Assembly (NCBI GenBank): GCA_947491945.1
Contig: CANLLN010000029.1
Span: forward strand, 1-58,366
Direction of reading: 5' to 3'
From: an uncultured Carboxylicivirga sp.
Lineage (GTDB): Bacteria > Bacteroidota > Bacteroidia > Bacteroidales > Marinilabiliaceae
DNA length: 58,366 bases
The notes under the pieces were generated by a model. It made no database searches. It was not told the DNA's origin and saw nothing but the letters and a program-made list of their open reading frames with translations. Both the position numbers and the translations under genes were made by a program. Position 1 is the stretch's first letter. Each line of letters opens with the position of its first letter. This document shows, one piece after another, positions 47,001 through 58,366 of the stretch.

Positions 47001-48119
47001 ACTATCTTCAGCAACATATAAGCCATTCCCTCTTGTGCCCACCCATTTTCTATTATTAGAGTCTATAAGAAAGGAATTAACGTGTAAATCAAGCACCTTA
47101 TTCCTGGTGCGGATACCAACACAATTAAAATAACTTTTATGTGTTAATTTAACGATACCTCCACCATCCGTACCTAACCAGATAATAGAGTTTGAATCTC
47201 GATAAATATCAAGTATTACTTTATAGTTAATGGATGATTTTGTAACGACAGGAGGTTCAATTTCTATTGGTTGAAACGTTTCTGTTTTTTTATCAAAGAC
47301 GAACAATCCCTGCCCCCAGGTACCAACCAGTATATTGCCGTCTGCATCAAGACATAATGAATAAGTATCTTCATACAACTGCCCTGTAACATCCTTAATT
47401 TTGTATTGCGTAACCGAATTGGTAAGGTAATTATATTTGATCAGATGCATATTCCATCCGGCTATCCAGATCACTGATTCATCATTATCTTCAATCATAT
47501 CAACAATTTCAATGTCTTTAGATTGAAAATTTATCGTCACGCGTTCCTGTATGCTATTATAAACGCCATCTTTTGTTTCTGCCCACACCTCCCCGTCTCT
47601 GCTTGCAACTAAGGCTTTAACATTGGTATTGGAGATAACCTCATTGACGACATCCTCAGTGCGATTGTATTTCCATAATCCATCTCCCCAAGTACCTAAC
47701 CACATATTGTTGTTATGATCCTCCATCAATGAAGTGATGCGGCTGGGCAACATGCTTAAATTTGCTTTTCTAATAAACTTATCCTGCTTTAGATCAAATA
47801 AGCTAATTCCTCCTGACTTCGTCCCCACCCACAGATAACCTTCTGAATCATAAAATAATGACTCCACCGAAGGGTTAGACAGTGAAACATCCATTCCTTC
47901 TTCAGGCTTATAATGCTTAAAGCTATAACCATCATACCTATTTAGTCCTCCCCTTGTTCCAAACCATATAAATCCATATTTATCTTCGATGATAGAAGTA
48001 ACTTCATTCTGTGTAAGGCCATCTTTAATGGAAAGGTAACTTATTTGATAATCATGAGCATTAAGCACAGATGGTAAGAAACCTACTAAAATCAAAAATA
48101 AGCACCTTGCATTAATCAT
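44088..48119 (-). CDS. hybrid two-component system (HTCS) sensor/regulator
   Basis: 1343 residues. Signal peptide about 1-21; two-component-propeller repeats about 25-655 (many IWFGT/LWVGT/IWLGT strands); Y_Y_Y domain about 695-777; membrane helix about 783-803; HisKA with ISHELRTP (His840); HATPase_c about 945-1055 (N-box LLSNAFKY, GIGLSLSKAY); receiver about 1090-1205 with the phospho-acceptor Asp in LLISDVMMPGMDG; AraC-type HTH about 1240-1343 (ISLSTFYRRLKKITNQSPHEF). All domains appear intact. It lies between a GH2 gene and GH16. It likely senses a product of the region 3 substrate and controls its SusC/D. Confidence 0.95.
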   Translation of the reverse strand: MINARCLFLILVGFLPSVLNAHDYQISYLSIKDGLTQNEVTSIIEDKYGFIWFGTRGGLNRYDGYSFKHYKPEEGMDVSLSNPSVESLFYDSEGYLWVGTKSGGISLFDLKQDKFIRKANLSMLPSRITSLMEDHNNNMWLGTWGDGLWKYNRTEDVVNEVISNTNVKALVASRDGEVWAETKDGVYNSIQERVTINFQSKDIEIVDMIEDNDESVIWIAGWNMHLIKYNYLTNSVTQYKIKDVTGQLYEDTYSLCLDADGNILVGTWGQGLFVFDKKTETFQPIEIEPPVVTKSSINYKVILDIYRDSNSIIWLGTDGGGIVKLTHKSYFNCVGIRTRNKVLDLHVNSFLIDSNNRKWVGTRGNGLYVAEDSIYKKVAFPLNRKYNADPITIVKKVFEDPSGRIWASVDQGLYFAQQNAENKYSMHLASSLGSDIDTVRKVHDVLFCNNEMWVGTQQQGLFLFVKQKEGYKLHRHYSSRSPKFFIPDDRVTSVFKVDSEFWISTYKGLHKLNQQDSTFVPVDKLLDEPKKPLCNIILSTHTVADTIWFGTPCGLNKLFKNHEGTYSLLELTRKDGLLDDYINAILSDHDGQIWVSTNAGLSCVSHKNDDILNYIVNDRIGVVNFSEASCFQGRDSLLFFGNYKGLTYFDSRDIVTNKADSKFAISNFKVLNKVVRVSPDGVLKKSINETDTVELSYLQKEFSFDIASLDFNAPDKNRFKYQLQGYGLSNQWINLGNRHHISFSNLRPGKYTLRIRWAGSNGKWSNDMKSIVIIINPPVWRSWYALLAYVFMAFSIVWIIIRIKIKQSRLRDLVLFEKQNREKEKELIDYKLSFFTDISHELRTPLTLISAPINELMSKITPCDNFSFVYDRIKIAKRNVDKLNNLINQLLDFRKLEVGKIKLNLTAQDIVEFVNHIGNDFKQLANENSVQFQIQLPGKPHVVQFDKERMQIILHNLLSNAFKYCASPGLVKLHLGITETVVQIKVSNNGKGISKEDRQHLFERFHQSKSNQSIQNSGIGLSLSKAYIELHNGHIDIESIPDQLTTFTVKLNLSKMETKVNTAAQTANRIECEVGMLDVKPRQVKSLNTKGKGAKILIVDDNKEIRHYLSDFLSSYYEIIEAVNGESAFEAMLEDMPALLISDVMMPGMDGFELCEKVKTNPKLSHIPVLLLTAKGLPEDELLGTKKGADAYITKPFLPELFLEKVKMLLSSRKQMSQKYSKQIHLEAENVQISNKDAMLIESAIKMIEQNIDNINLDAKLIADQLAISLSTFYRRLKKITNQSPHEFIIAIKMKVAARYLSESSDTISEIAMKLGYNEVKTFRKNFKDTFNMSPSEYRTHLK

Positions 48120-48247
48120 ATTAACTCGTTTATATGGTATCGCAATAAGTTATTCTTTTTACTTGATCAACTCGTATTTCCCTTAAGGGCGAAACACAAA
48201 CTGTTTCAGGAATCCATTTTTACATCTTAAATAAGATGACAACACTG

Positions 48248-48306
48248 AAGCACAGAAAGGCAGAGCTCTGTAATCCAACAGAAAATTACTCTGCATCTCT
48301 GTGCTT
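48248..48306. repeat. intergenic inverted repeat
   Basis: AAGCACAGA (48248-48256) pairs with TCTGTGCTT (48298-48306), and CAGAG (48261-48265) with CTCTG (48289-48293), separated by matching 4-nt internal bulges. It lies in the 279-nt gap between the GH2 and HTCS genes. On the plus strand ATTTTTC follows the stem. The style resembles the element near 17.1 kb and may be another dispersed palindrome. Confidence 0.45.
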
Positions 48307-48398
48307 ATTTTTCTCAAAAACAAATATTCATACCCCCTTAAAAATAATTATAAGTCTAAAAGCCATCGTTGATATCGGGATAAACCGCTTCGCTACAA

Positions 48399-51838
<3,440 letters not shown>

Positions 51839-53320
51839 TTACAAATTAGGATTAATCAACTTCTCGCCAATAGGTATTGGTGCAAAATAATCATCCTTTG
51901 TTGGAGGATTCAGAATAGGCAATTCTGATTCATGCCTATTCGATGCAGCCTCCTCTACTCGCTCTAAACGAACTAAATCGTACCAGCGTGCTGTATTGAT
52001 TTCAGCACCTGCAAACTCCCAGGCACGCTCCATAACCACAGCATCACGAAAGGCAATTTTCGACAAGCCATCAGGCAAGTCCTCGAGCCCTGCACGATTA
52101 CGAACCACGTTAACTGCATCATATGCGGTCTGATCAGGTCCTGCAGCCATCGCTTGTGCCTCGGCATATACCAATAATACCTCCGCATAACGGATGACCA
52201 TATTCGTACGGCTTGACCACCAGTCTACATATGCCCAAGGCTCATCCGGATTATAGCCATCCATATCGCGCATTTTCTTATAATAAGGGTGCTTTTGCAC
52301 ACCTTCGGTCCAGTGCAAAGTGGTTTCAGCATCCGGGCGAATAACTGTTTGAAATGTGGCATCCTTACGTGGTCCTTCGGGAAAAGCGTTAAAGAAATTA
52401 ATTTCGGCAAAGTAGTCATCCCAGCCACCTTCTTCTTCAGGTTTTGAGGGTAAAGGCGCCCGCATATTACCATTTTCCCATGTCCATGGTGCAATGTTAC
52501 GGTCGTAAAATAAGCCAAAAACGATCTCATCATTGAATTGCTTCCGAGTCCATAAATCAGCAAAATTATCCAATAATCGATATCCATAAACAGCTGCATT
52601 ATCAATTACCTCTTTTGCCTTTTGCGCTGCCAGCGCATACTTTGTTTCATCCTTAAGCGGATAACCGGCCATTGTCAGGTATACGGATGCCAATTGAGCT
52701 TTGGCGGCTCCTTTAGTCGGTGCTACTCCTTTTTTAACTCCCTCCCAGGCTTCCGGCAGGTATTTCTCTGCATTTTTCAAATCTTCAACGATCAACTCAT
52801 ATACAGCTTCCGGACTCGACTTTTCGATATCAAAGCTAAACTGCAAATCAGTAACAAGTGGTAGTTCATTCCACCCACGCACTAAATAAAAATACGTCAA
52901 AGCTCGTATAAAGTAAGCTTGCCCGGCTGCCTCTAAACGCTCTTCTTCACTCGCCTCTGTTGCATATTCATAATTTACAATGACATTATTTGCTGCCCAT
53001 ACACAGGCGTAAGCCTGCCCCCAGCTCATCCTTGGGTTAGCATCTGTTGCCGAAAAGGTATCAAACTCGCGGAACGGCCCTTTGTTACTTCCCGAACGTG
53101 TTGTTACATCATCGCCTCCCATTAGTACAGTTGCAAAATTAGTTTCATTGTACATACCATTCACTTTGTTGTACATTGCCACCAAACCTAATTCTAAATC
53201 AGAGGCTGTTTTAAAAGAGCCACTATTGGTTAACTTTCCTTTAGGATCTTCATCTAAAAAATCAGAGCATGATGAAAAGATGATCCCAAGGGCAAATAAA
53301 TAAATTATATACTTTTTCAT
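51839..53320 (-). CDS. SusD/RagB-family glycan-binding lipoprotein of region 3
   Basis: Start chosen at 53320: MKKYIIYLFALGIIFSSC gives a lipobox (Cys18). The longer frame from 53422 starts next to the SusC stop and lacks a signal. 493 residues. SDFLDEDPKGKLT and the SDLELGLVAMYNKVN helix form the usual N-terminus; TPR-like helices (AAGQAYFIRALTYFYLVRGW, AAKAQLASVYLTMAG) and a C-terminal RAWEFAGAEINTARWYDLVRLER block complete the family pattern. It lies 102 nt after susC. The ligand is unknown; nearby GH2 and GH16 suggest a beta-linked glucan or galactan. Confidence 0.94.
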   Translation of the reverse strand: MKKYIIYLFALGIIFSSCSDFLDEDPKGKLTNSGSFKTASDLELGLVAMYNKVNGMYNETNFATVLMGGDDVTTRSGSNKGPFREFDTFSATDANPRMSWGQAYACVWAANNVIVNYEYATEASEEERLEAAGQAYFIRALTYFYLVRGWNELPLVTDLQFSFDIEKSSPEAVYELIVEDLKNAEKYLPEAWEGVKKGVAPTKGAAKAQLASVYLTMAGYPLKDETKYALAAQKAKEVIDNAAVYGYRLLDNFADLWTRKQFNDEIVFGLFYDRNIAPWTWENGNMRAPLPSKPEEEGGWDDYFAEINFFNAFPEGPRKDATFQTVIRPDAETTLHWTEGVQKHPYYKKMRDMDGYNPDEPWAYVDWWSSRTNMVIRYAEVLLVYAEAQAMAAGPDQTAYDAVNVVRNRAGLEDLPDGLSKIAFRDAVVMERAWEFAGAEINTARWYDLVRLERVEEAASNRHESELPILNPPTKDDYFAPIPIGEKLINPNL

Positions 53321-53422
53321 GTGTACAATTTTTTCTTTTACTAATGCGAAGGTTGTTGTTAATACATCTGTATCTACTAAAACAGCGACACACTTCACAT
53401 TATACTTTTTTATCATTATCAA

Positions 53423-56400
53423 TTAGAAATTTAAAGTAAGACCCAAGGTGTATGATCTTGCAGATGGATAAGACCCTAAGTCTAATCCTTGATCAATATC
53501 GCTTCCTCCAGTTGAGGTCACCTCGGGATCAAAGCCTTTATAATTGGTGATGGTCAGAAGGTTCTGAGCACTTACGGACAATTTCAAATCACCAATTTTA
53601 ATTCTATCCTTTGAGAAATGATAAGCAACACTAATATTACGAAGCTTAATGTAACTTCCATCTTGCAGCCATTTTGATGAGTTAATATGATCAACATTGG
53701 TAGAGCTGTTCAAGGCGGGCCATATTGTATTAGTATTATTTTCAGTCCAGGCATTGGCGGCTTCAGCCAAGGTAATTGATCGGGCATCACCTACGGCGGC
53801 ACCGGCGGCTGCATAACCTAAATTTAAAACATCACGTCCGTGAACCCCTTCAATCATCACATTAATATCAAAGCCCTTGTAACGAATCTGATTATTGAAT
53901 CCCCAACTAAAATCTGGCAAGGCATTACCAATAACCTGTAAATCTTTGCCGTCAATTACTTTGTCGCCGTTCAAATCTTCATATTTAGAATCGCCTGGTT
54001 TATAGCCATACAATGCAGCTTCAGCCGCTTCATCGGCCTGCCATAATCCTAAAAATTGGTATCCATAAAAGGTCCCCAATGACTCTCCTGGCTTCACAAT
54101 AAATGTTTTACTATCCAAAAAACCAGTTCCATAGGAATTACCGGGAAATATTTGCTCTTCATCTCCAATTGAAATCACCTCATTTTTAATGGATGAATAG
54201 TTAAAGGCAGCATTCCAGGTTAAATTACCTTTCCGAATAATATCATAAGCAATCATCAACTCAAACCCTTTGTTTTCAATCTCTCCGATATTCTGAATAA
54301 TTTTTCCTCCTCCGTTATAAGCTGGTAAAGCCTTGGCCTGTAAAAGCCCTTTCGTATCCTTTTTAAATATGTCGATTGTTGAATTCAAACGTCCATTTAA
54401 TGTTGTAACATCCAGACCAGCATTCACCTGTGTTGTCTCTTCCCATTTTAAGTAAGGATTTTCAGCTCCTACAGGTGAATAACCGATATGTGCTGTTGGG
54501 CTTCCATACGAATAGACTGATTTTGAAAGCAAAGCCATAGTTCCGTATGGAGGAATAGCCTGATTACCAGTTACGCCCCAGCTAGCCCTCAATTTAAGGT
54601 TTTGGAAAGCACTCATATCACTCATAAATCCTTCTTCACTTATACGCCATCCTAATGCCGCTGAGGGAAAGCCACTAAACTTATTATCCTCTCTAAAACG
54701 AGAGGAACCATCGATACGATAAGTTGCTGTTAAAAGGTACCGATCTTTGTAAGCGTAAGCGAATCGTCCTAAATATGATTGCAAGGCCCAACGCTCATAA
54801 TCTGATAAAATACCTTGTGATTGGTTAAGTGATAAATTATGATACCCTACTGATTCAGAAATAAGGTTTGAACCTTCGGCCTTGAAACTTTTAAATGTTC
54901 GTGAAGATTGCTCATAACCCGCCATGGCAGTTAAACGATGACCTCCATTAAACGTATTACTATACGTTAAGAACGTACTCAATTGTGCAAAAAGGGAGTT
55001 ACCATAAGTTCTTGATGAACCAGTAGTTGTACTCACATAGCGATTAGTAAAATCTGCATACTCAACATCACTATTTTCTGCACCCAAAATTGCACTCCAC
55101 TGCAGTTTATCAGTTAAATCATATTTAAAGGTTGCATTGGCCATTGTAATGGTTTCAAAAACATCATTCATGCGCTCCATAGAAACCATATATGGATTTA
55201 GTGCAATAGAGCCGTATTGATCATTGATATTATAAGTACCATCTGCGTTATAGACAGGCTCTGTAGGCGACCAAATTAAAGAGTTCCATATCGAACTTCC
55301 TTTTGAGCCGGCCATATCATTGCTATTATTCTTTTCGCTTTTGGTTACAGAAACATTAAAAGATGAATGAAAGCGTTCCGAAATCTGAGCATCAACATTT
55401 GACCTTACAGAATATCTTTTTTGTCCGGTATTAACTAAAAGCCCCTTCTGATCAATATAACTTCCGGAAATAAAATATTGAATTTTTTTTGAGCCCCCAG
55501 ATAGTGTAACCTGGTTATTACTTGTGTAACCTGGCTGAAAAATTTCATCCTGCCAATCAGTACCCCCTTTTTTCCTAAACTCCTCTATTTCTGCAGGGGA
55601 AAAAATCTCCGATCCACTATTCATGGCATTAATTAATTCTGCATAAGGGGCGGCTTCTAACAAATCATAGGTATTGGCAATGCGATCAAAAGAATAATTT
55701 GAACTTATTTGAACCCGCATTTTATCTGCTTGCCCTTTATTGGTTGTTATCACAATTACACCATTGGCACCTCTTGAACCATAGATAGCAGTAGATGAGG
55801 CATCTTTTAAAATCTCCATTGATTCAATATCATTGGGATTTAATTCGTTCAAATCAATATTCATTGCAACTCCATCTAAAACAACCAAAGGATTATTTGA
55901 GCCTAACATGGAATTGCCTCCACGAATACGAATTTTAGTTGTCGCACCAGGAGAACCTGAAGTTTGAGAAATAGACACTCCTGCGACACGCCCTTGTATG
56001 GATTGGGCAATATCAACAGTTGGCATATCTTTATAATCATCGGCTTTAATAGTGGTTGATGCGCCCGACAAATCACTTCTCTTCATTGTACCATACCCAA
56101 CAGCCACCACCTCATCTAAGCCAATAGCATCTTCACTTAAAGTTACATTGATCGTTTCCTGATCACCTACTTTTATAGTTTGGGACTTCATACCAATGAA
56201 GGAGAATATGAGTACATCGCTCGATTGAGCGTTAAGTGTATACTTTCCATCGATATCTGAAATCGTTCCAGTGGTTGTTCCCTGCACTACTACGGAGGCA
56301 CCAGGCAAAACCCCTCCGTATGAATCTTTTATTTGTCCGCTAATTTGTTTGGTCTGGGCACTGGCCTCCACCAAACAAAAAAACATTAGAATTGCTATTG

Positions 56401-56437
56401 CACTAAAGTGCAATAATAACGTTAACCTTTTTTTCAT
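53423..56437 (-). CDS. SusC/RagA-type TonB-dependent receptor of region 3
   Basis: 1004 residues. Signal peptide about 1-27 (LVEASAQ), carboxypeptidase-D-like domain about 30-105 (GQIKDSYGGVLPGASV), plug with LDEVVAVGYGTMKRSDLSGA and TAIYGSRGANGVIVITTNKG, and a barrel ending LGLTLNF with terminal Phe. susD follows. A 41-codon membrane peptide gene precedes it by 51 nt. Receptor of the third PUL; not close to the region 1 or region 2 receptors by eye apart from family motifs. Confidence 0.95.
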   Translation of the reverse strand: MKKRLTLLLHFSAIAILMFFCLVEASAQTKQISGQIKDSYGGVLPGASVVVQGTTTGTISDIDGKYTLNAQSSDVLIFSFIGMKSQTIKVGDQETINVTLSEDAIGLDEVVAVGYGTMKRSDLSGASTTIKADDYKDMPTVDIAQSIQGRVAGVSISQTSGSPGATTKIRIRGGNSMLGSNNPLVVLDGVAMNIDLNELNPNDIESMEILKDASSTAIYGSRGANGVIVITTNKGQADKMRVQISSNYSFDRIANTYDLLEAAPYAELINAMNSGSEIFSPAEIEEFRKKGGTDWQDEIFQPGYTSNNQVTLSGGSKKIQYFISGSYIDQKGLLVNTGQKRYSVRSNVDAQISERFHSSFNVSVTKSEKNNSNDMAGSKGSSIWNSLIWSPTEPVYNADGTYNINDQYGSIALNPYMVSMERMNDVFETITMANATFKYDLTDKLQWSAILGAENSDVEYADFTNRYVSTTTGSSRTYGNSLFAQLSTFLTYSNTFNGGHRLTAMAGYEQSSRTFKSFKAEGSNLISESVGYHNLSLNQSQGILSDYERWALQSYLGRFAYAYKDRYLLTATYRIDGSSRFREDNKFSGFPSAALGWRISEEGFMSDMSAFQNLKLRASWGVTGNQAIPPYGTMALLSKSVYSYGSPTAHIGYSPVGAENPYLKWEETTQVNAGLDVTTLNGRLNSTIDIFKKDTKGLLQAKALPAYNGGGKIIQNIGEIENKGFELMIAYDIIRKGNLTWNAAFNYSSIKNEVISIGDEEQIFPGNSYGTGFLDSKTFIVKPGESLGTFYGYQFLGLWQADEAAEAALYGYKPGDSKYEDLNGDKVIDGKDLQVIGNALPDFSWGFNNQIRYKGFDINVMIEGVHGRDVLNLGYAAAGAAVGDARSITLAEAANAWTENNTNTIWPALNSSTNVDHINSSKWLQDGSYIKLRNISVAYHFSKDRIKIGDLKLSVSAQNLLTITNYKGFDPEVTSTGGSDIDQGLDLGSYPSARSYTLGLTLNF

Positions 56438-56488
56438 AGTCTGTAATTTAAATTAACACTGTTATATACATATTTGGGTTTATCTTAA

Positions 56489-56614
56489 TCAGAAGGAGAG
56501 TATTGCAATCACGCCGGCAATTATTACAAATAGGAGAACGTATAATATATAACTCGCATATTTGAGCCGCTTTATAGAGACATTTGCATCCTGTTGTTTT
56601 TGTTTATTCATCAT
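56489..56614 (-). CDS. 41-residue single-helix membrane peptide upstream of susC
   Basis: A short frame with two adjacent ATGs (56614 and 56611), preceded by a purine-rich AAAGGGAAATAG. It encodes a charged start (MMNKQKQQDANVSIKRLKYA) and a hydrophobic helix (about 21-40; SYILYVLLFVIIAGVIAILS), then stops at 56489-56491. The charge-then-helix layout and inside-positive topology look like a real small membrane protein. It lies 51 nt before susC on the same strand. Not recognised; function unknown. Chance cannot be excluded for so short a frame. Confidence 0.5.
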   Translation of the reverse strand: MMNKQKQQDANVSIKRLKYASYILYVLLFVIIAGVIAILSF

Positions 56615-57042
56615 CTATTTCCCTTTCTAAATGCATGCACAAAATCAGTTTTTTTTCACACTCAGAAAGGGCATATTTTTGCAAATTGTCACCTCATTTT
56701 AAGCAATAATCAGTCTCTTTATAATTCAGAAAAGGGATTTTTTTACTCAGATTAAGCCGGTAAGCACCTCATCACATGCGACTTAATAATAAGCAAGTTG
56801 TTTCATGATTAAAACCTTACGAGCCTGACCATTCCGTTGTGCAAATGCCAAACAATGGATTAGAATATATACAAGTACAAGACCTAAGAAGTAAACTATT
56901 TCAAACACGAAACTTAATAATTACATGTGCAAGTGTTTTGAAACGCTGAAAGATAGGTAAGGATTGAAGGCAATAATTGGAGCTTGAAGAGTAACTATTC
57001 TTAATTTTATAAACTTTAAGCATTACAAAGGATTATAACCTA

Positions 57043-57116
57043 CCCGCCCCGCGTACAAAACTGGATTCTTTCAAAACCAAAAGCGCTTAAAACTTTCGTT
57101 TCAAGCGCTTTTGGTT
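57043..57116 (+). repeat. tRNA-3'-end-like repeat plus hairpin, copy 2
   Basis: CCCGCCCCGCGTACAAA, then CTGGATTC, then AACCAAAAGCGCTTAAAAC (57075-57093), aligning with copy 1 at 41434-41507 in the same orientation. The 19-bp core is identical. The two copies bracket all of region 3. Confidence 0.6.
57075..57116. terminator. bidirectional hairpin terminator in repeat copy 2
   Basis: AACCAAAAGCGCTT pairs with AAGCGCTTTTGGTT (14 bp), one A-C mismatch, then AAAC/GTTT around a TTTC loop. T-rich on both sides of the stem. No intact gene ends directly before it. Confidence 0.6.
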
Positions 57117-57620
57117 CTCTACACTCTTCATAAAATAAAGTAGCTGACTAAGAAATATGCGAGATTTATTGTGGAGACAGTTACTAACCACAAAAAAGTC
57201 GAGCCAAGCAATAAGAAACTGCGGACTCCTTCTTATCCAATTCATTAATGCATTTGAAGAAAAGGATTCAGCTCTAATTAACTGAACCCTGAAATACTAT
57301 ACTCACACACCTTGTGAGAAAGTGTCAATTAAAACAATCTAAGATGCCTCTAATTAAAACTTGAAGATCTTTTGCTATTGAGATAAAACAAAACATATAA
57401 TCCTAAAACAAATTTGACCATTTTAACTAAAGTTGCATTTATCTTCATCGTCTAATATAAGTTGTAAGCTACATGAAATCACCCAAAAACTCAAGTATTC
57501 ATAAGCGCTAAACAGGAAACTAAATTTCAAAATGACTAAGAGCGTAACAAGTTCAATAAGTCATGTTTACTTAATTTTTAATCGCCCCTGTCAATGGGCC
57601 TCAATTGAAATAAGGCTCCC

Positions 57621-57652
57621 AAAAAAGGGCATCGCATATTAACGACACCCTT
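57621..57652 (-). terminator. rho-independent terminator of the surface-repeat gene
   Basis: AAGGG (57625-57629) pairs with CCCTT (57648-57652), with inner TCG/CGA, and the minus strand continues into six T. It lies about 55 nt past the stop codon of the gene at 57707. Confidence 0.6.
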
Positions 57653-57706
57653 AGGAATTATTGGATTCTATTTAGAACTTAAGAATTTACAGTTTTTACC
57701 AGAAAA

Positions 57707-58366
57707 CTAATGAATAACCACTCTACGCACTACCAATCCAACTTTTACCATATAAATTCCTGTTGGGAGCCCATCTACATCAACCCTTTGTAGTTCGTGA
57801 ATATTCGTTATTTGTTTCACCAAGATACCAGCTCGATTAAAAATACTTAGTGTATTTCCACCGGCTCCATCGACCGTAAAATAAGTAGTTGCAGGGTTTG
57901 GATATATCGCAAAATGTCTGCTTCCTTCCTCAAAAACATTGTTGGCAATATCGTACTGAGCCGTTACAGTTAATGCTGTGGTAACATTATCAAATGCTAC
58001 ATCCCAACCCGTAAAGGTATAACCAACACGCGTTGGATTTGCTGGGGCCGTGGCTGATGAGCCATGATTTACGGTTTCTGTTTTTAGCTCACTGCCATCC
58101 CAATCTTCGAAACGCACGCTATAGGTATTAATCGTATATTGAGCCGTTACGGTTAATGCTGTCGTAACGTTATCAAATGCGATGTCCCAACCCGTAAACG
58201 TATAACCAACACGCGTTGGATCTGCTGGGGCTGTGGCTGACGAACCATGATTTACGCTTTCTGTTTTTAGCTCACTGCCATCCCAATCTTCGAAACGCAC
58301 GCTATAGGTATTAATCGTATATTGAGCCGTTACGGTTAATGCTGTCGTAACGTTATCAAATGCGAT
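57707..58366 (-). CDS. InlB-like (Listeria-Bacteroides) repeat surface protein with T9SS tail, 5' end missing
   Basis: Open to the right edge, so the N-terminus lies outside. The visible 220 codons hold two complete InlB B-repeat-like units and part of a third: VRFEDWDGSELKTE, VNHGSSATAP, PTRVGYTFTGWD, VTTALTVTAQY. The unit is 61 residues (183 bp) and nearly identical at DNA level, with GAAACGCACG recurring at 58109 and 58292. A T9SS tail follows (FAIYPNPATTYFTVDG ... GLVVRRVVIH). Such repeats usually serve as stalks or adhesion modules in secreted surface proteins. An apparent start at 58300 is a GTG Val codon inside a repeat. A terminator follows the gene. Confidence 0.85.
   Translation of the reverse strand: MAFDNVTTALTVTAQYTINTYSVRFEDWDGSELKTESVNHGSSATAPADPTRVGYTFTGWDIAFDNVTTALTVTAQYTINTYSVRFEDWDGSELKTETVNHGSSATAPANPTRVGYTFTGWDVAFDNVTTALTVTAQYDIANNVFEEGSRHFAIYPNPATTYFTVDGAGGNTLSIFNRAGILVKQITNIHELQRVDVDGLPTGIYMVKVGLVVRRVVIH

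Larger units (their letters stand above)
56615..57706. other. intergenic region, promoter side of region 3
   Basis: No credible gene on either strand over about 1.1 kb. It contains the second tRNA-3'-like repeat with its hairpin (57043-57116) and, near its right end, the terminator of the surface-repeat gene (57621-57652). The promoter of the region 3 operon should lie in 56615-57000, but I saw no full consensus match. Confidence 0.5.

Noticed and set aside
57934-58366. CRISPR array
   Set aside because: The periodic DNA is 183 bp, in frame and encodes InlB-like protein repeats; no short repeat-spacer pattern.

Overview
The window comes from a member of the Bacteroidota, most likely a marine polysaccharide degrader of the Marinilabiliales type. 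The evidence is three SusC-type receptors with SusD partners, two hybrid two-component sensors, one SusR-like regulator, several proteins with type IX secretion (T9SS) C-terminal tails, lipobox glycan-binding proteins, and three CSPSR-type sulfatases. The order is inferred from gene style; no rRNA or tRNA gene is present to confirm it. Almost every gene lies on the minus strand. The content reads as three neighbouring polysaccharide utilization loci (PULs).

Region 1 (about 1-21.6 kb) looks like a sulfated-polysaccharide locus. A tight minus-strand operon (8517 to 67, gaps of 6-18 nt) encodes three related putative (beta/alpha)8 hydrolases that share NWEGDW, IELN/MEVN and IGEYG/IGEFA motifs, then SusC, then a SusD cut off after 91 residues. 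A hybrid sensor regulator and a sulfatase lie upstream. A divergent plus-strand pair encodes an esterase and a lipoprotein sulfatase. A second operon encodes a cytoplasmic GH130, an SGLT-like sodium symporter and a third sulfatase. My inferred model: esterase and sulfatases remove substituents, the NWEGDW proteins cut the backbone, the symporter imports a small product, and GH130 acts on it in the cytoplasm.

Region 2 (about 21.9-40.5 kb) is a beta-glucan, probably laminarin, PUL. From right to left it has a small membrane protein, a SusR-like LuxR-HTH regulator, SusC, SusD, two PKD surface glycan-binding lipoproteins, a multidomain GH5, an FnIII-like lipoprotein, a GH3 beta-glucosidase and a two-module T9SS glycan-binding protein, ending at a hairpin terminator.

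Region 3 (about 40.5-57.1 kb) begins with decayed insertion-sequence DNA. It then carries a third PUL read from right to left: a 41-residue membrane peptide, SusC, SusD, a GH2 beta-galactosidase-like gene broken by one frameshift, a hybrid sensor regulator, and a T9SS GH16 beta-glucanase. Two direct copies of a repeat of about 74 bp, resembling a tRNA 3' end plus terminator, bracket this block. The right edge holds the C-terminal part of a surface protein with near-identical 183-bp InlB-like repeats and a T9SS tail.

The best candidate for something undescribed is the three-gene NWEGDW family fused to or linked with a SusC/sulfatase system. I could not place it in a named glycoside hydrolase family.
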